The notes under the pieces are model-generated. The model was not told where the DNA came from, searched no databases, and worked only from the letters and a program-made list of their open reading frames with translations. From NCBI GenBank assembly GCA_902459845.2, contig CABPSV020000095.1:1-30683 (forward strand): DNA of 30,683 nt, written 5' to 3'. Position numbers and translations under genes: made by a program. This document shows positions 1 through 10,051 of the stretch, one piece after another; within the stretch, counting starts at the first letter, position 1; each line of letters starts with the position of its first letter. The stretch is from Hepatocystis sp. ex Piliocolobus tephrosceles (lineage: Eukaryota > Apicomplexa > Aconoidasida > Haemosporida > Plasmodiidae).

Positions 1-3000
1 GCAAAATAGAATTATTCAATCCGGTGTCATTTAGCATATTGTTTATATCTTTTTTTGTAAAAAAATTTAATAAATTGTTGTCTACTAAACCTTTGAATGT
101 TTTTTTTATTTTTTGAAATTTTACAACTTTCTTTTGTTCTTGCATCGTCAAGGTGTTATCATTATTTTTATTCACGCTGTTATAATTAGGGTGTGCATTA
201 TTTAGAAAATTATATTTTTTTATTAGTTCTAATTTATTTACTTTATGAATAAAACTTTTATGACAAGTTCTATAAGTATTTTTTTTTGTTGCTTCTGTTA
301 ATATATATAAAACATTTATTTTGGGAGGTACGTATTTATCATCTAAGTTTTTTATTACTAGTAGTAATGTAAGAGGATATAATTCAATGTCCGTTGATGC
401 TTTTAATTCATGTGTATTGGATATTTGATTATGGTAATGTATACATTGCATAAGTAAAGCATACGTCTTAACAAAATGTACCTCTTTTTTGTTTACGTTT
501 TCACACGTCTCTATCGTTAATAAACAAGTGCTATTTAGTATACATATATCTGTACATATATCTATAGTAAATGTTTTATTTCGTAAGGAATTTTTAATTT
601 TATCATACGCTTTTTGATTCTTCATTAATTTTTTCAACACATTGATACTTTCATTTGCCACATGCTTCAATTCGGTTTTGTTTTGATTGGTCGGTATATT
701 AACTTGATTCAAATTGATACTTTTGTTGTTTATCATATTGTTTCCTGAATTATTTAATGAACTGTTTAGATTAGTATTAACACTTGTTTCACATCCGTTT
801 TTATTAAAATCCATTTCTTTCCTTAATTCCTGTAATTTACAAAATGCTTTACTTCTTAATAAAATAATTATATTAGCAGAATGGTTGTTTTCAAACTCTT
901 CACAAAACTGTTCACCTTCTAGTTTTTCTTCCTTAGACCCAAACGTATCCAACAATTTAACTACCCATGTATTTATGTATTTACATTCTTCTTCATAAGT
1001 AGCTTTCGATTTTTCAAATTCAGATAATATTTGATCTTTCCATATATAATAATTAGTAATATTTGAATTAATCCATTTTATAAAATTTATCAATTGCTTG
1101 TCAGCAAATATCATTGTTATATTTTTTAATGTAATAAATGTACTTAATCTGGGTAAACATTCTTCGAATTCTTTTTGATTTCTTTTTTTATTACCCCAAC
1201 TTGAAAAACATCTAGAAAATGGTAAGTTCCCATGATCAGTTGGTATTAAACTTAAATAAATTTCACCATATCCTTCGAAATCATTTGGATTCAAAATATA
1301 TTCATGTTTTATATTTTTTATTAATTGTAAAAATAAAGCAAATGTATCTAATTTGGTTTTATCTATTTTATACATTTTTTCAAACAACAAATATACTGAA
1401 TGAATCTTTTTTCTTTTTTCTTTTCTTATCATTTCTTTTATTATGTTCTTTTTTAAATATTTATAAATTTTTTTCTTTTTTAAAATAAGTTCTTTTTGTT
1501 GTTTTTCTACATCCTGGCATAATTCGCAAGTATGCTCTTTTTTATCGTGATGAATGCATTGCAATGTATTATCTACAATAGGTTCACCATTATTGTCTTC
1601 AATTTTTTTTATTTTATTATTATGTTTATGATTAATTTGGTTTGTATTGTATTGGTTACGTAGGTGTACTTTACTTGTAATATTCTTACTAGTCGATACA
1701 CTATCATCAAGTACATCATAATATATATCAACCTTTTTTTTTTTACTAGGCTCAAAACAGTCCTTTTTTTTTTTTTTCTTTTTAACATACCTATTTAAAT
1801 CGTACCTACTTGAATAGATCCTTTCGTCATAATTTGTATTACTTGTCTTCTCAACGGGTGTATAATAACCATCACTAGATGTTTGATATTTCGAGTCATG
1901 CGTATATTTTCTTTTTTTTATTATGTTACTATAAGTTCTTATGTTACTATTTTTATACAAAATGTTACTTTTTTTTTTGTCACTATTCCTACTATTACAA
2001 ATTTTTCGGGTATTATAATATTCACCTGAAATGCATTTATCTACTGTATCAGTAAACGTTTTTGCTGAAGAGTATGATACTGATCTTCTTAAATTTGAGC
2101 TACTACCATTCTTTTCGAAATGGCTGTACCTGTTGTTTCTGATGCTGTTTCTACTGCTATTCCCATCGTCGTACTCATCACTGTACCCATTGACGCGTTT
2201 GTTGATGTACTCGTTGATGTACTTGTTAATGTTCCTTTTACTAAATCCTTTATTGTTATTTTCTTTTTTTTGTTCACCACTTTCATCATTATCATATTGA
2301 TTATCACTATCACTGTATTCATTATCACCAGTATGAGTGTCATTAATGTTTGTTCTTCTTCTGCTTTTACTTTTATTAATATTCTTTAAAATGGTTCTGC
2401 TTTTTCTTTTTATTATTACTTCTTCTTTTTTTTCTTTTAGTATAGAATTATCAAACGGGTCCGAAAATTTTGTAACACAAGCAACCCAACTCATGTCATT
2501 ATTAATACATAAATTTGTTTCTAGTTTTACTTTCGTTTCTTCAATTTTAGGATCTACATTACATTTGTAAAATGTGTTAATACCTACTGAACATCCTCTA
2601 TCTTTATTATTAGTTCTGTTATCATAGTTGTGAAACGAATCCTGGTCGATGCTCATATGCCGACTTCTTTTTTTTTTTATATTTTGATCAAAACAATCAT
2701 AATTACAACGACGATAACTACTACTACAACGACGATAACTACTACTACAACGACGATAACTACTACTACTACCACAACTACTATCACCACGAACACCACT
2801 ACTACCATTACGAACACCACTACTACCACTACGAACACCACTACTACCACCACGAACACCACTACTACCATTACGAACACCACTACTACCACCACGAACA
2901 CCACTGAAACTACCAACTTCTTCATTAAACCCATCCTCTGTTTTATAAAATGTGCCCATGTTAATGTGATTACGTGCATAACCCCTATTTTTATTATTAA

Positions 3001-3901
3001 AAAAATCATTTTTTATTTTTCTAATTATATTTTGGAAATCATTTAAATTCTCTTTATTATTTTTTATGTTTTTTGTGTTATGCATGTTTTTGTTTGTTGA
3101 ATGATGTAATCGTTCTTTTTTTGAAGCACCTGTTTTTGAAATTTTTTTTTTTTTTTTTTCTGTTTTTACATTAGAAGTAACAATATCATTCGTTAATAAA
3201 TCGCTTAACTCTAGATGATAATGTGCGTTCATAACTTTTTTCATATTTAAATAGTCCATATATATACCTAATTTTTTAATAGTAATCATATTTATCATTG
3301 TGTTATTAATTAAGTTACCATTTTCAGTATAATATCCTTCTCTTTTAAAATGTAACCCTTCTTTAGGTAAGCTTAAAAATATTTCTTCTACACTTATACC
3401 AAATGCAAAACAATTGCCAGGGTTGCTTGTGAAATCCTCAACTCTAAAGTGAACATTTTTAATAGTTACATTTATATTATTAATTAATGACAAAATCATT
3501 TGCCATATTACCCCACCTTCAATAGTACATATAATATCCCTATATTCAGATGAAAGTAATGTATTTTTTTTATTCTGTATATATTTTTCTTTAAATAACT
3601 TGTCATCAAAATATTTTGAAGGTATAGTAGATACTACTATAATAATATCTTCTATATATACATTTATTGAGCTTTTCATAAAATAAAAAAATGGTAAATT
3701 TATTTTAAAACGTCCTATACATCCAAAGTTTAATCTACATGGTATACCTAACAAATCAATAATCGTCTGTTTCAGATGAATATTTGTTAGCTCTAGTTTC
3801 CCACTTAATAAATTAGTGATGCTAAATGTTTCATCATCTAGCCCATAAATAAAATTACCCACAACTTTATTTAGTATATCTGCAACAAATTTGTTAATCA
3901 T
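1..3901 (-). CDS. VPS13/chorein-type bridge-like lipid transfer protein, N-terminal part (partial, 3' end outside window)
   Basis: I read this frame by hand from the ATG at 3901-3899 to the left edge: about 1,300 codons, no stop and no intron needed. The first residues (MINKFVADILNKVVGNF, then IYGLDDETFSITNLLSGKLEL, the IPCRLNFGCIGRFKINLP stretch and SINVYIEDIIIVV) follow the chorein_N pattern that opens VPS13 and ATG2 proteins, which fixes the start. FAFGISVEEIFLSLP near residues 161-180 continues the VPS13 extended-chorein region. These proteins form long hydrophobic grooves that move phospholipids between membranes at contact sites. From about residue 237 the family sequence is broken by low-complexity inserts rich in Lys, Asn and Ser, including 7-residue tandem repeats (2702-2928) and a Cys/His cluster (1517-1558). 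Order-like sequence returns near residues 460-475 and after about 790. VPS13 proteins usually exceed 3,000 residues, so most of it lies beyond position 1. It is divergent from PRP4. Plasmodium has several chorein proteins; I cannot say which one this is. Confidence 0.92.
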   Translation of the reverse strand, partial: MINKFVADILNKVVGNFIYGLDDETFSITNLLSGKLELTNIHLKQTIIDLLGIPCRLNFGCIGRFKINLPFFYFMKSSINVYIEDIIIVVSTIPSKYFDDKLFKEKYIQNKKNTLLSSEYRDIICTIEGGVIWQMILSLINNINVTIKNVHFRVEDFTSNPGNCFAFGISVEEIFLSLPKEGLHFKREGYYTENGNLINNTMINMITIKKLGIYMDYLNMKKVMNAHYHLELSDLLTNDIVTSNVKTEKKKKKISKTGASKKERLHHSTNKNMHNTKNIKNNKENLNDFQNIIRKIKNDFFNNKNRGYARNHINMGTFYKTEDGFNEEVGSFSGVRGGSSGVRNGSSGVRGGSSGVRSGSSGVRNGSSGVRGDSSCGSSSSYRRCSSSYRRCSSSYRRCNYDCFDQNIKKKRSRHMSIDQDSFHNYDNRTNNKDRGCSVGINTFYKCNVDPKIEETKVKLETNLCINNDMSWVACVTKFSDPFDNSILKEKKEEVIIKRKSRTILKNINKSKSRRRTNINDTHTGDNEYSDSDNQYDNDESGEQKKENNNKGFSKRNINKYINEYINKRVNGYSDEYDDGNSSRNSIRNNRYSHFEKNGSSSNLRRSVSYSSAKTFTDTVDKCISGEYYNTRKICNSRNSDKKKSNILYKNSNIRTYSNIIKKRKYTHDSKYQTSSDGYYTPVEKTSNTNYDERIYSSRYDLNRYVKKKKKKKDCFEPSKKKKVDIYYDVLDDSVSTSKNITSKVHLRNQYNTNQINHKHNNKIKKIEDNNGEPIVDNTLQCIHHDKKEHTCELCQDVEKQQKELILKKKKIYKYLKKNIIKEMIRKEKRKKIHSVYLLFEKMYKIDKTKLDTFALFLQLIKNIKHEYILNPNDFEGYGEIYLSLIPTDHGNLPFSRCFSSWGNKKRNQKEFEECLPRLSTFITLKNITMIFADKQLINFIKWINSNITNYYIWKDQILSEFEKSKATYEEECKYINTWVVKLLDTFGSKEEKLEGEQFCEEFENNHSANIIILLRSKAFCKLQELRKEMDFNKNGCETSVNTNLNSSLNNSGNNMINNKSINLNQVNIPTNQNKTELKHVANESINVLKKLMKNQKAYDKIKNSLRNKTFTIDICTDICILNSTCLLTIETCENVNKKEVHFVKTYALLMQCIHYHNQISNTHELKASTDIELYPLTLLLVIKNLDDKYVPPKINVLYILTEATKKNTYRTCHKSFIHKVNKLELIKKYNFLNNAHPNYNSVNKNNDNTLTMQEQKKVVKFQKIKKTFKGLVDNNLLNFFTKKDINNMLNDTGLNNSIL
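2702..2928 (-). repeat. 21-bp coding tandem repeats inside the VPS13-like gene
   Basis: Two related 21-bp arrays lie back to back in frame. The half near 2702-2765 encodes SSSYRRC about three times. The half near 2770-2928 encodes variants of GSSGVRN / GSSGVRG about six times. Both use runs of plus-strand ACT/ACC triplets, so they probably derive from one ancestral unit. The region falls in a low-complexity insert between conserved parts of the protein, so it is probably a disordered loop. Confidence 0.85.
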
Positions 3902-4390
3902 TTTTTTTTTTTTATGACAGACTTATTTTGCTATATTTTAACAAATTTGTTTTATGATTATATATATATATATATATATACACATTTTAATCATATGTGT
4001 TTATTTAAACTTTTATAATTATTTAGAGCATGTTTTTATTTTTTTTTAAAAAGTATATTTTTCAAAAATATTTTTCTCTTTTGGCTACAATGTCTTTTTA
4101 TTTATTCATATTTGTATTGGTTTGTAAACATATGTGTATCTGTCTGTTTATGCGTATTTGTTTTTTTATATGCATATGCATGCGGTTATTTATACATACA
4201 AAAATGTTTATAATGTTGTGGAAAAGATGGGAAATGCATATATGTATACATTTTATTTTTATTCAGGACAATGTAACTTTTTGAAACACGGATATATAAG
4301 CAAATACACTTATGCTTACTCTTACCTTTCTGTAAAAGTTAATATAACATTAGATTTAATGTTGAACGTTTCAAAATGTTAAAAAAAATA

Positions 4391-4421
<31 letters not shown>

Positions 4422-5908
4422 TATATAAAAATATATTAAAATATATTAAAATATAATAAAATAAAAATACTGGTTTTATTTACACATCAAATAATTCCTT
4501 TATTATATTTAGCTGTTAATTTCTTCTTTTTTTTTTTTTTTTTATTACAAACAGTTAATCTGTGCATTTTATGCTTTTCATACATAATACAAATTTTTAT
4601 TATAATTACATATAATCGTTTTAGGTTGTATTATGTTTTTGTATTGATAATTTCTATGAAAGTTATTTTGTTTTTTTGTATTTTTGTATTTTATTTTTTT
4701 TGTTACTTGAGTAATAAAAAAAAAAAAAAAAAAAGTAAAAAATAGAAGGTAAAAAATAGAAAGAATATTATAAAATGTTACAACGATTTCCAAAGTGGAA
4801 AAAAAGGTAATTAATTTCAAAAGTTAATCTATAAAAAAGTTATTTAATTATTGCGCATGTATATATGCGTATACATATATATATATATATTATCCATAAT
4901 GACATTACTAGTGTATAGTTAAACATTTTTTTTTTTTTTTTTTAAATGTTTACTGTTTTGCACACATATTTTTTTTAATGGCATTTTGCTAGGTTTGCAA
5001 TAAATGTACATGTATATACAAATAAGAAAATACATACGATATGTGCATGTCTGTTAACCCTTTTCTTTTTTACAAATATTATAAAAACTTATATTTGTAT
5101 TTCGAATAAAGTAGTATTTTTTTTTTTTATTTAGTATGTTCTCATATGATTAATTTTTAAGGTCTAATATTTATTTTATAGAAAAAAAAAAAAAATACTT
5201 TAGCTACTATAGACACTCAAATAATGTTAACACGTTTTATAAAAAATTGAATTTATCATTTTGAATGAAAACATAAAATTATATTACAGTTGAAAATTAA
5301 TTATAATAATCGCGATAATAATTTTAATACTTGTTTGTTGTGATTACATTTTGTTTGAGTTTTTTTAATGAGTTCGTTTTTTTTTTTTTTTTTTTTATGT
5401 ATGCATGAGATTATTAATTGTCATATTTTTTCTTTTTGTTTTCTTGTCCATTTTTTTTTTACTTTCTACATCCATCCGCTCTCTATTTTTTCTCAATTTT
5501 ATTTATACTGAATTTTTATTGCTATTTATATTTATATTTCTGTTGTTGTTGTTTTTTTTTTTTTTTCTGTCTCTTTTCCATCTTTTTACTTGTTTATTTG
5601 TTTATATTGTTTTATTCATTTTGTTTCAATGGTACATGGAATGTATATTTTTTATAAAAAGCAACCGAAAAAAAAAGTGTTATAAACTATTAGCTTTAAA
5701 AATTGTCATTTACAATTGAGGTGTTATAAAAATCAATTGATAAAAATAATTGACAGCTGTTATAGAGCTAAAAGTACATTATAGATGCATTTTTACTTAT
5801 ATATATGTGCATACATAAGTTCGTATATTAGTCAGAAATAATCCAATACCACAACATATGGATAATGTTTAACAATTTAATATAAGACCTTTGTAAAAAT
5901 CACGCAGA

Positions 5909-5986
5909 CTATTGCTCATTCAATTTTATCCATATAGGTAATATTATACCTACACCATAAGAAATTTTTCCCGCAAATAGCTCCAT
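5909..5986 (-). CDS. Candidate 25-codon micro-ORF or short exon
   Basis: An ATG at 5986 opens a frame of 25 codons ending at TAG (5909-5911). It starts MELFAGKISYGVG and continues IILPIWIKLNEQ. GC is about one third, clearly above the flanking spacer, and codon use is not homopolymeric. The hydrophobic core ending in a polar tail would suit a very small membrane protein. Alternatively a G|GTATAA sequence after the GTA codon for Val12 matches a Plasmodium splice donor, which would make this a first exon. I cannot assign a family, and chance is not excluded. Confidence 0.25.
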   Translation of the reverse strand: MELFAGKISYGVGIILPIWIKLNEQ

Positions 5987-6335
5987 TATGTGATATTCAT
6001 ATATACATATATATATATATTTCTTTCAAAATTTCATAAAATAAAATACTTAAAACGAAAATGTGACAAACAAAAAATATTTTCTTTTTTTGTTAACTGT
6101 ATTTGTTAATGACTTTTTAAAGCTATGCCAACTGGTACAATTTTAGATTCATTTTGTTATTTTGTTCATAAATCCAAATTTCTATATTCATTTTTAGTTT
6201 ATGCGTCACATTTATTTTATAGCATCTTATTTTAACATAATATTAAAAATAGAAAAAAACATTCGAATATACATACATATATTTGTGTATATAATTACTT
6301 GTTTATATATTCGTATTAATTCGTACATAATGTAG

Positions 6336-6339
<4 letters not shown>

Positions 6340-6387
<48 letters not shown>
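6340..6387 (+). repeat. 48-nt adenine homopolymer
   Basis: Forty-eight consecutive A residues lie about 750 bp upstream of PRP4. Such tracts exclude nucleosomes and are common in Plasmodium spacers, but this is one of the two longest in the window; the other is a 48-T run at 10003-10050. The exact length may be limited by sequencing or assembly. Confidence 0.95.
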
Positions 6388-6393
<6 letters not shown>

Positions 6394-6545
6394 ATACATA
6401 CATAACATAATGCCTTTAAAAAAAAAAAATAATTCATTGCAAAAAAGTGTTTCTCCATCTGAGATATTTTTTTGTATAAATCACTGTAATAATTGCTTTT
6501 ATTCATTCGTTCATTTAATTGTATATGCGTTTAACCGTTTATTCA

Positions 6546-6665
6546 CCCGCTCAGTCGGTTTCTTCGTTTTTTCGTTTTTCCATTTTTTCATTTTTTTGTT
6601 TTTTCGTTTTTTCGTTTTTCCATTTTTTCGTTTTTTCGTTTTTTCGTTTTTTCGTTTTTCTTTTT
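6546..6665 (+). repeat. T-rich tandem repeat with CG interruptions
   Basis: Imperfect 8-9 bp units of the form GTTTTTTC, with CCATTTTTTC variants, fill this stretch. In one frame they read as a false Phe-rich peptide. It lies in the PRP4 upstream region. Confidence 0.8.
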
Positions 6666-7135
6666 TTTTTTTCATTGTTATTTATATCCGATTAATTTTT
6701 TATGCATTACTGTTAATTATAAAATGAACTCTATAAAAACATGAAAAAAAATATATTATTTGATAAGAATCGTAGTTTGAATATTGCAAAAGTTATATTT
6801 AACTAATCTTTGCATGCCAATACGTGTATCTATGTGAACATATTAATGTATATGCACTAAATTTATATTTCGGTTTACTTAAAATATATGTACAACTATA
6901 GATAAACATATAGAGTACATTTAAAAAAAAGGAAATATAATAAAAAAACAGTATATTTATTATAGTTTTGTGCTTGCATGTGTACATATATATATATGTA
7001 AGACATATATGTAAACACATACGTACGTATAAATAAAAAAAAAAAAAAAAAACATAAAAAAAAAAAAGGAACATATGTAAACACTCTTGTGAGCACACTT
7101 GGTTTCCCAATAAAACTATTGAACAAAAATATAAA

Positions 7136-9148
7136 ATGAACGATTTTCCTATTGAATCAAAAGTGAGTGAAAGTTTGAAACTTAGTAGGAATAGTTTGGT
7201 TAACAACAACAATCTTAGTAAAGATAACAGATTAAAAGAGTTTGAAATAAATAACAAAATAAGAAATGTATGTTTAGGTATCCCAACTAAGGATGAAGAT
7301 GTAAAAAATGTGTTCAGGTTGTTGAAGGAACCTATTTGTTTATTTGGTGAAGATAGTTATGACAAGAGAAAAAGGTTAAAAAAAGTAATAGTTACAAAAT
7401 TTGATAAGTTAGTAGCAAACAGAAAAAATGATAAGGATAAGATTAGTACTAATAACGATGATAAGGATGAAGAAAATAAAAAAGAAATAGAAGAATTTAA
7501 AAAAATTTTAATTAAATATTATATAGACTTAAGTAAATTATATGATTCTGATTTGCCAGATTATTTAAATATTAATGAATTACAAAAAGAATTAAAAAAC
7601 AAACATGTACACAGTGACATGATTAGTGGTGTTAGTATTCCGATAGGAGAAGGTACAGATGGTACATATGAAAAAAAAAAGTTTTATACTGAAAGTACAG
7701 AAGAGCTAAAAAATGCACGTATTGAAATAACGTTAAAAACATTGCCCAGAATATTTTTATTTAAGAATATGATAAATAAATTTCAAAAAAAATATACAAA
7801 AGCACAATATGAAAACTCAATTAATATATTCAATAAATATATGAAAAACGAATTAGATTTATATATTTTACAAATAGGTGATGATAGACCTTTAACTATG
7901 GGTAAGTTTTCACCAGATAATAGTGTATTTGCAGTAAGTAGTTATAATACTTATATAAATATATTTAATTATCAAAATAATAATTATGATGTTATTAAAA
8001 CATTAAAAAATGGTCATGAAGATAAAATAAATTGTATTGAATGGAATTATCCCAACAATTATTCTTATTATTCTACTACAAATTATACTGATTTAAATAA
8101 ATCTGATTTATTGTTAGCTTCTTGTTCATCTGATAAAACATTTTGTATATGGAGACCATTCGATTCTAGTGATGATTCCTCCAGCAATACTTGTACAAAT
8201 GATTATGAAAATGATAAAAATGGTAATGCATATAGTACTAGTAATAATAAAGAAAATATAAATGACAATATTTTTGCTAAACGGAATCAAAAAGTAACTA
8301 AACAGTACGAACATAGCCACAACAGTGAAAATAGCGAAAACATTGAAAACATTGACAACATCGACAATATCGACAACAGTGGTAACAGCAAAAACAGTGA
8401 TATAGAAAAAAAAAGAAAAAAACTTCAAACAAAAAAATTTTTGCTTGGAGAAAAGGGTGGAGTTAACAAAAATTGTGATGACAATTATTTGTTATGTAAA
8501 ATCAAAGCGCATTATGATAAAATAAATAAAATATGTTTTCATCCGTTAAATAAATATGTTATGACATGTTCAGACGATGAAACTATAAAATTTTTTGACA
8601 TTGAAACAGAAAAGGAATTATTCTATCAAGAAGGACATAATGCTATAGTATATTCAGCCACCTTTAATCCTTATGGCAATTTATATGTATCCGGCGATTT
8701 TAAAGGAGGGTTAATGTTATGGGATATAAGAACAGGTAAAAATATAGAAAAAAAAAAAAAAATTCATAATAATTGTATAATGAATATAAATTTTAACCCA
8801 TTTATGCCGAACACGTTTTGTACTTGCTCAACTGATAATACTATTAAAATATTTGACTTGAGAAACTTTTCAGTAACTTGTAATATTTTGGCTCATAATA
8901 AAATAGTTACGGATGCTGTTTTTGAGCCCACTTATGGTAGATACTTAGCATCAAGTTCGTTTGATACTTCAATAAAAATATGGGATTCTGTTAATTTCTA
9001 TTGTACTAAAATTATATATAATAATGATAATAAAGTAAGAAACGTTGATATTTCACCTAACGGACAATTTTTATCTTCTACTTCTTTTGATCGAACATGG
9101 AAGTTGTATAAAAACGTAAACTTCGTTGATGACATGTTTGTTTTATAG
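7136..9148 (+). CDS. PRPF4: U4/U6 small nuclear ribonucleoprotein PRP4 (WD40 splicing factor)
   Basis: This 670-residue intronless protein has the two-part architecture of PRP4/PRPF4, a core protein of the U4/U6 di-snRNP that binds PRP3 and is needed for tri-snRNP assembly in the nucleus. Residues 45-85 match the splicing-factor motif (SFM) domain: LGIPTKDEDVKNVFRLL, then EPICLFGE at 65-72, then a basic KRKRLKK run. WD40 repeats start near residue 249. A first pair reads SPDNSVFAVSS...INIF and GHEDKINCIEW...SSDKTFCIW; at least five more follow from residue 455 (for example CSDDETIKFFDI, SGDFKGGLMLWDI, STDNTIKIFDL, SSFDTSIKIWDS). Residues 343-454 are an Asn/Asp/Ser-rich insert that splits the propeller. 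The ATG at 7136 is kept because the SFM follows at the usual distance. It should not be confused with PRP4 kinase (PRPF4B); there is no kinase domain. Confidence 0.96.
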   Translation: MNDFPIESKVSESLKLSRNSLVNNNNLSKDNRLKEFEINNKIRNVCLGIPTKDEDVKNVFRLLKEPICLFGEDSYDKRKRLKKVIVTKFDKLVANRKNDKDKISTNNDDKDEENKKEIEEFKKILIKYYIDLSKLYDSDLPDYLNINELQKELKNKHVHSDMISGVSIPIGEGTDGTYEKKKFYTESTEELKNARIEITLKTLPRIFLFKNMINKFQKKYTKAQYENSINIFNKYMKNELDLYILQIGDDRPLTMGKFSPDNSVFAVSSYNTYINIFNYQNNNYDVIKTLKNGHEDKINCIEWNYPNNYSYYSTTNYTDLNKSDLLLASCSSDKTFCIWRPFDSSDDSSSNTCTNDYENDKNGNAYSTSNNKENINDNIFAKRNQKVTKQYEHSHNSENSENIENIDNIDNIDNSGNSKNSDIEKKRKKLQTKKFLLGEKGGVNKNCDDNYLLCKIKAHYDKINKICFHPLNKYVMTCSDDETIKFFDIETEKELFYQEGHNAIVYSATFNPYGNLYVSGDFKGGLMLWDIRTGKNIEKKKKIHNNCIMNINFNPFMPNTFCTCSTDNTIKIFDLRNFSVTCNILAHNKIVTDAVFEPTYGRYLASSSFDTSIKIWDSVNFYCTKIIYNNDNKVRNVDISPNGQFLSSTSFDRTWKLYKNVNFVDDMFVL

Positions 9149-9175
9149 TCGACACATAAAAAATAAAATAAAAAT

Positions 9176-9206
<31 letters not shown>

Positions 9207-9627
9207 TGAGTATAGACATGAACAATGTACCAAATTGTGATAAAATGCAGTAAAGTAACACGAATTATGTACATAGTTTAATGAGCCATGTTTCTTTTTC
9301 TTATGCTTTGAACTTTTTTAATTTGTAAAATGTAGGAAAAAAAAAAAAAAAAATCAAAGGCCAAGTTAAATTGGGGAGTATTTTTTTTTTTTTTTTTTTT
9401 TCATTTTTACTGCTACTTATGAAGTTATTGTGTCTTCTTTTTTAAATGAATACATAATGTATATATATAAATATATATATGTGAATATATATGTATATGC
9501 ATTTACATGCGTAAGCACGTATATATATATATATATGTCGTACGTGCATATACATTTCCACTTCCATTCCCCTTTGCTATTTGTACCTTTTTTTTTTTTT
9601 TTTTTAATTTTGCGATTTTACACCACT

Positions 9628-9760
9628 TAACCTTTTTATTACAAAGGTTATATGTTTCGTGCGTATGTTTCATTTTGCATATATGGAATTTACTTTTATT
9701 GTATAAATATATATTTTTTATGTTGTTATTCCAGGGGAAACCCCACTGCTTAACGTTCCA
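9628..9760. ncRNA. Candidate structured islet with two hairpins
   Basis: Within very A+T-rich spacer, GC content rises locally here. TAACCTTT (9628-9635) and AAAGGTTA (9643-9650) form a perfect 8-bp stem with a 7-nt loop. GGGGAAACCCC (9734-9744) forms a 4-bp GC stem with a 3-nt loop. GC-rich islets in Plasmodium spacers are sometimes non-coding RNAs, but I recognise no snoRNA boxes or other known family. It could also be a 3'-processing signal for PRP4, or chance. Confidence 0.2.
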
Positions 9761-9938
9761 AAATATTTTATTTCTGTTGTTATATCGTTAAAGGCGAAAT
9801 TAATATTTAACATATTGCATTATTTCAAAATTGATAGAGAGTAAAAATAAAATAACATAAAATTAATAACTTTTAATAATATATATAATCTTGTAAATTT
9901 GACTTTTCATTTTTTTTCCAAAAAAATAATAAGCATAA

Positions 9939-10001
9939 TTTTTTTTTAACCGTGTTTTTTTTTAACCCTGTTTTTTTTTAACCTTGTTTTTTTTTAACCG
10001 T

Positions 10002-10050
<49 letters not shown>
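9939..10050 (+). repeat. Four 16-bp T9-AACCNTG units followed by a 48-T tract
   Basis: Four consecutive units of nine T followed by AACC(G/C/T)TG occupy 9939-10002, with only the fifth base of the non-T part varying. A 48-T homopolymer (10003-10050) follows directly. The tract is about 380 bp upstream of the GCVT ATG. It mirrors the 48-A tract upstream of PRP4. Confidence 0.9.

Positions 10051-10051
<1 letters not shown>

Larger units (their letters stand above)
3902..7135. other. Divergent intergenic region between the VPS13-like gene and PRP4
   Basis: This 3.2 kb spacer must hold both promoters. It consists mostly of (TA)n runs (3959-3980, 4391-4416), A- and T-homopolymers (among them a 48-A tract at 6340-6387) and a CG-punctuated T-rich repeat at about 6546-6665. 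Long hydrophobic frames such as 5405-5719 arise from poly-T and do not look like genes. GC rises in an islet at about 5880-6000, which carries a small minus-strand ORF listed separately. I see no tRNA or rRNA. Core promoter elements cannot be assigned from sequence. Confidence 0.8.

Noticed and set aside
2630..3046. Thr-rich plus frame and Val-rich minus frame
   Set aside because: Both are shadows of the 21-bp repeats; the third frame continues the VPS13-like protein from its chorein start.
5405..5719. 104-codon hydrophobic plus frame that could look like a membrane protein
   Set aside because: It is almost entirely Phe/Leu/Ile from T-rich DNA, with no complex segment or GC rise.
9939..10002. 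AACCCTG within the T9 repeats as a telomere-like sequence
   Set aside because: Only one of four units matches the telomeric word; the neighbours are AACCGTG and AACCTTG, and there is no further telomeric repeat.
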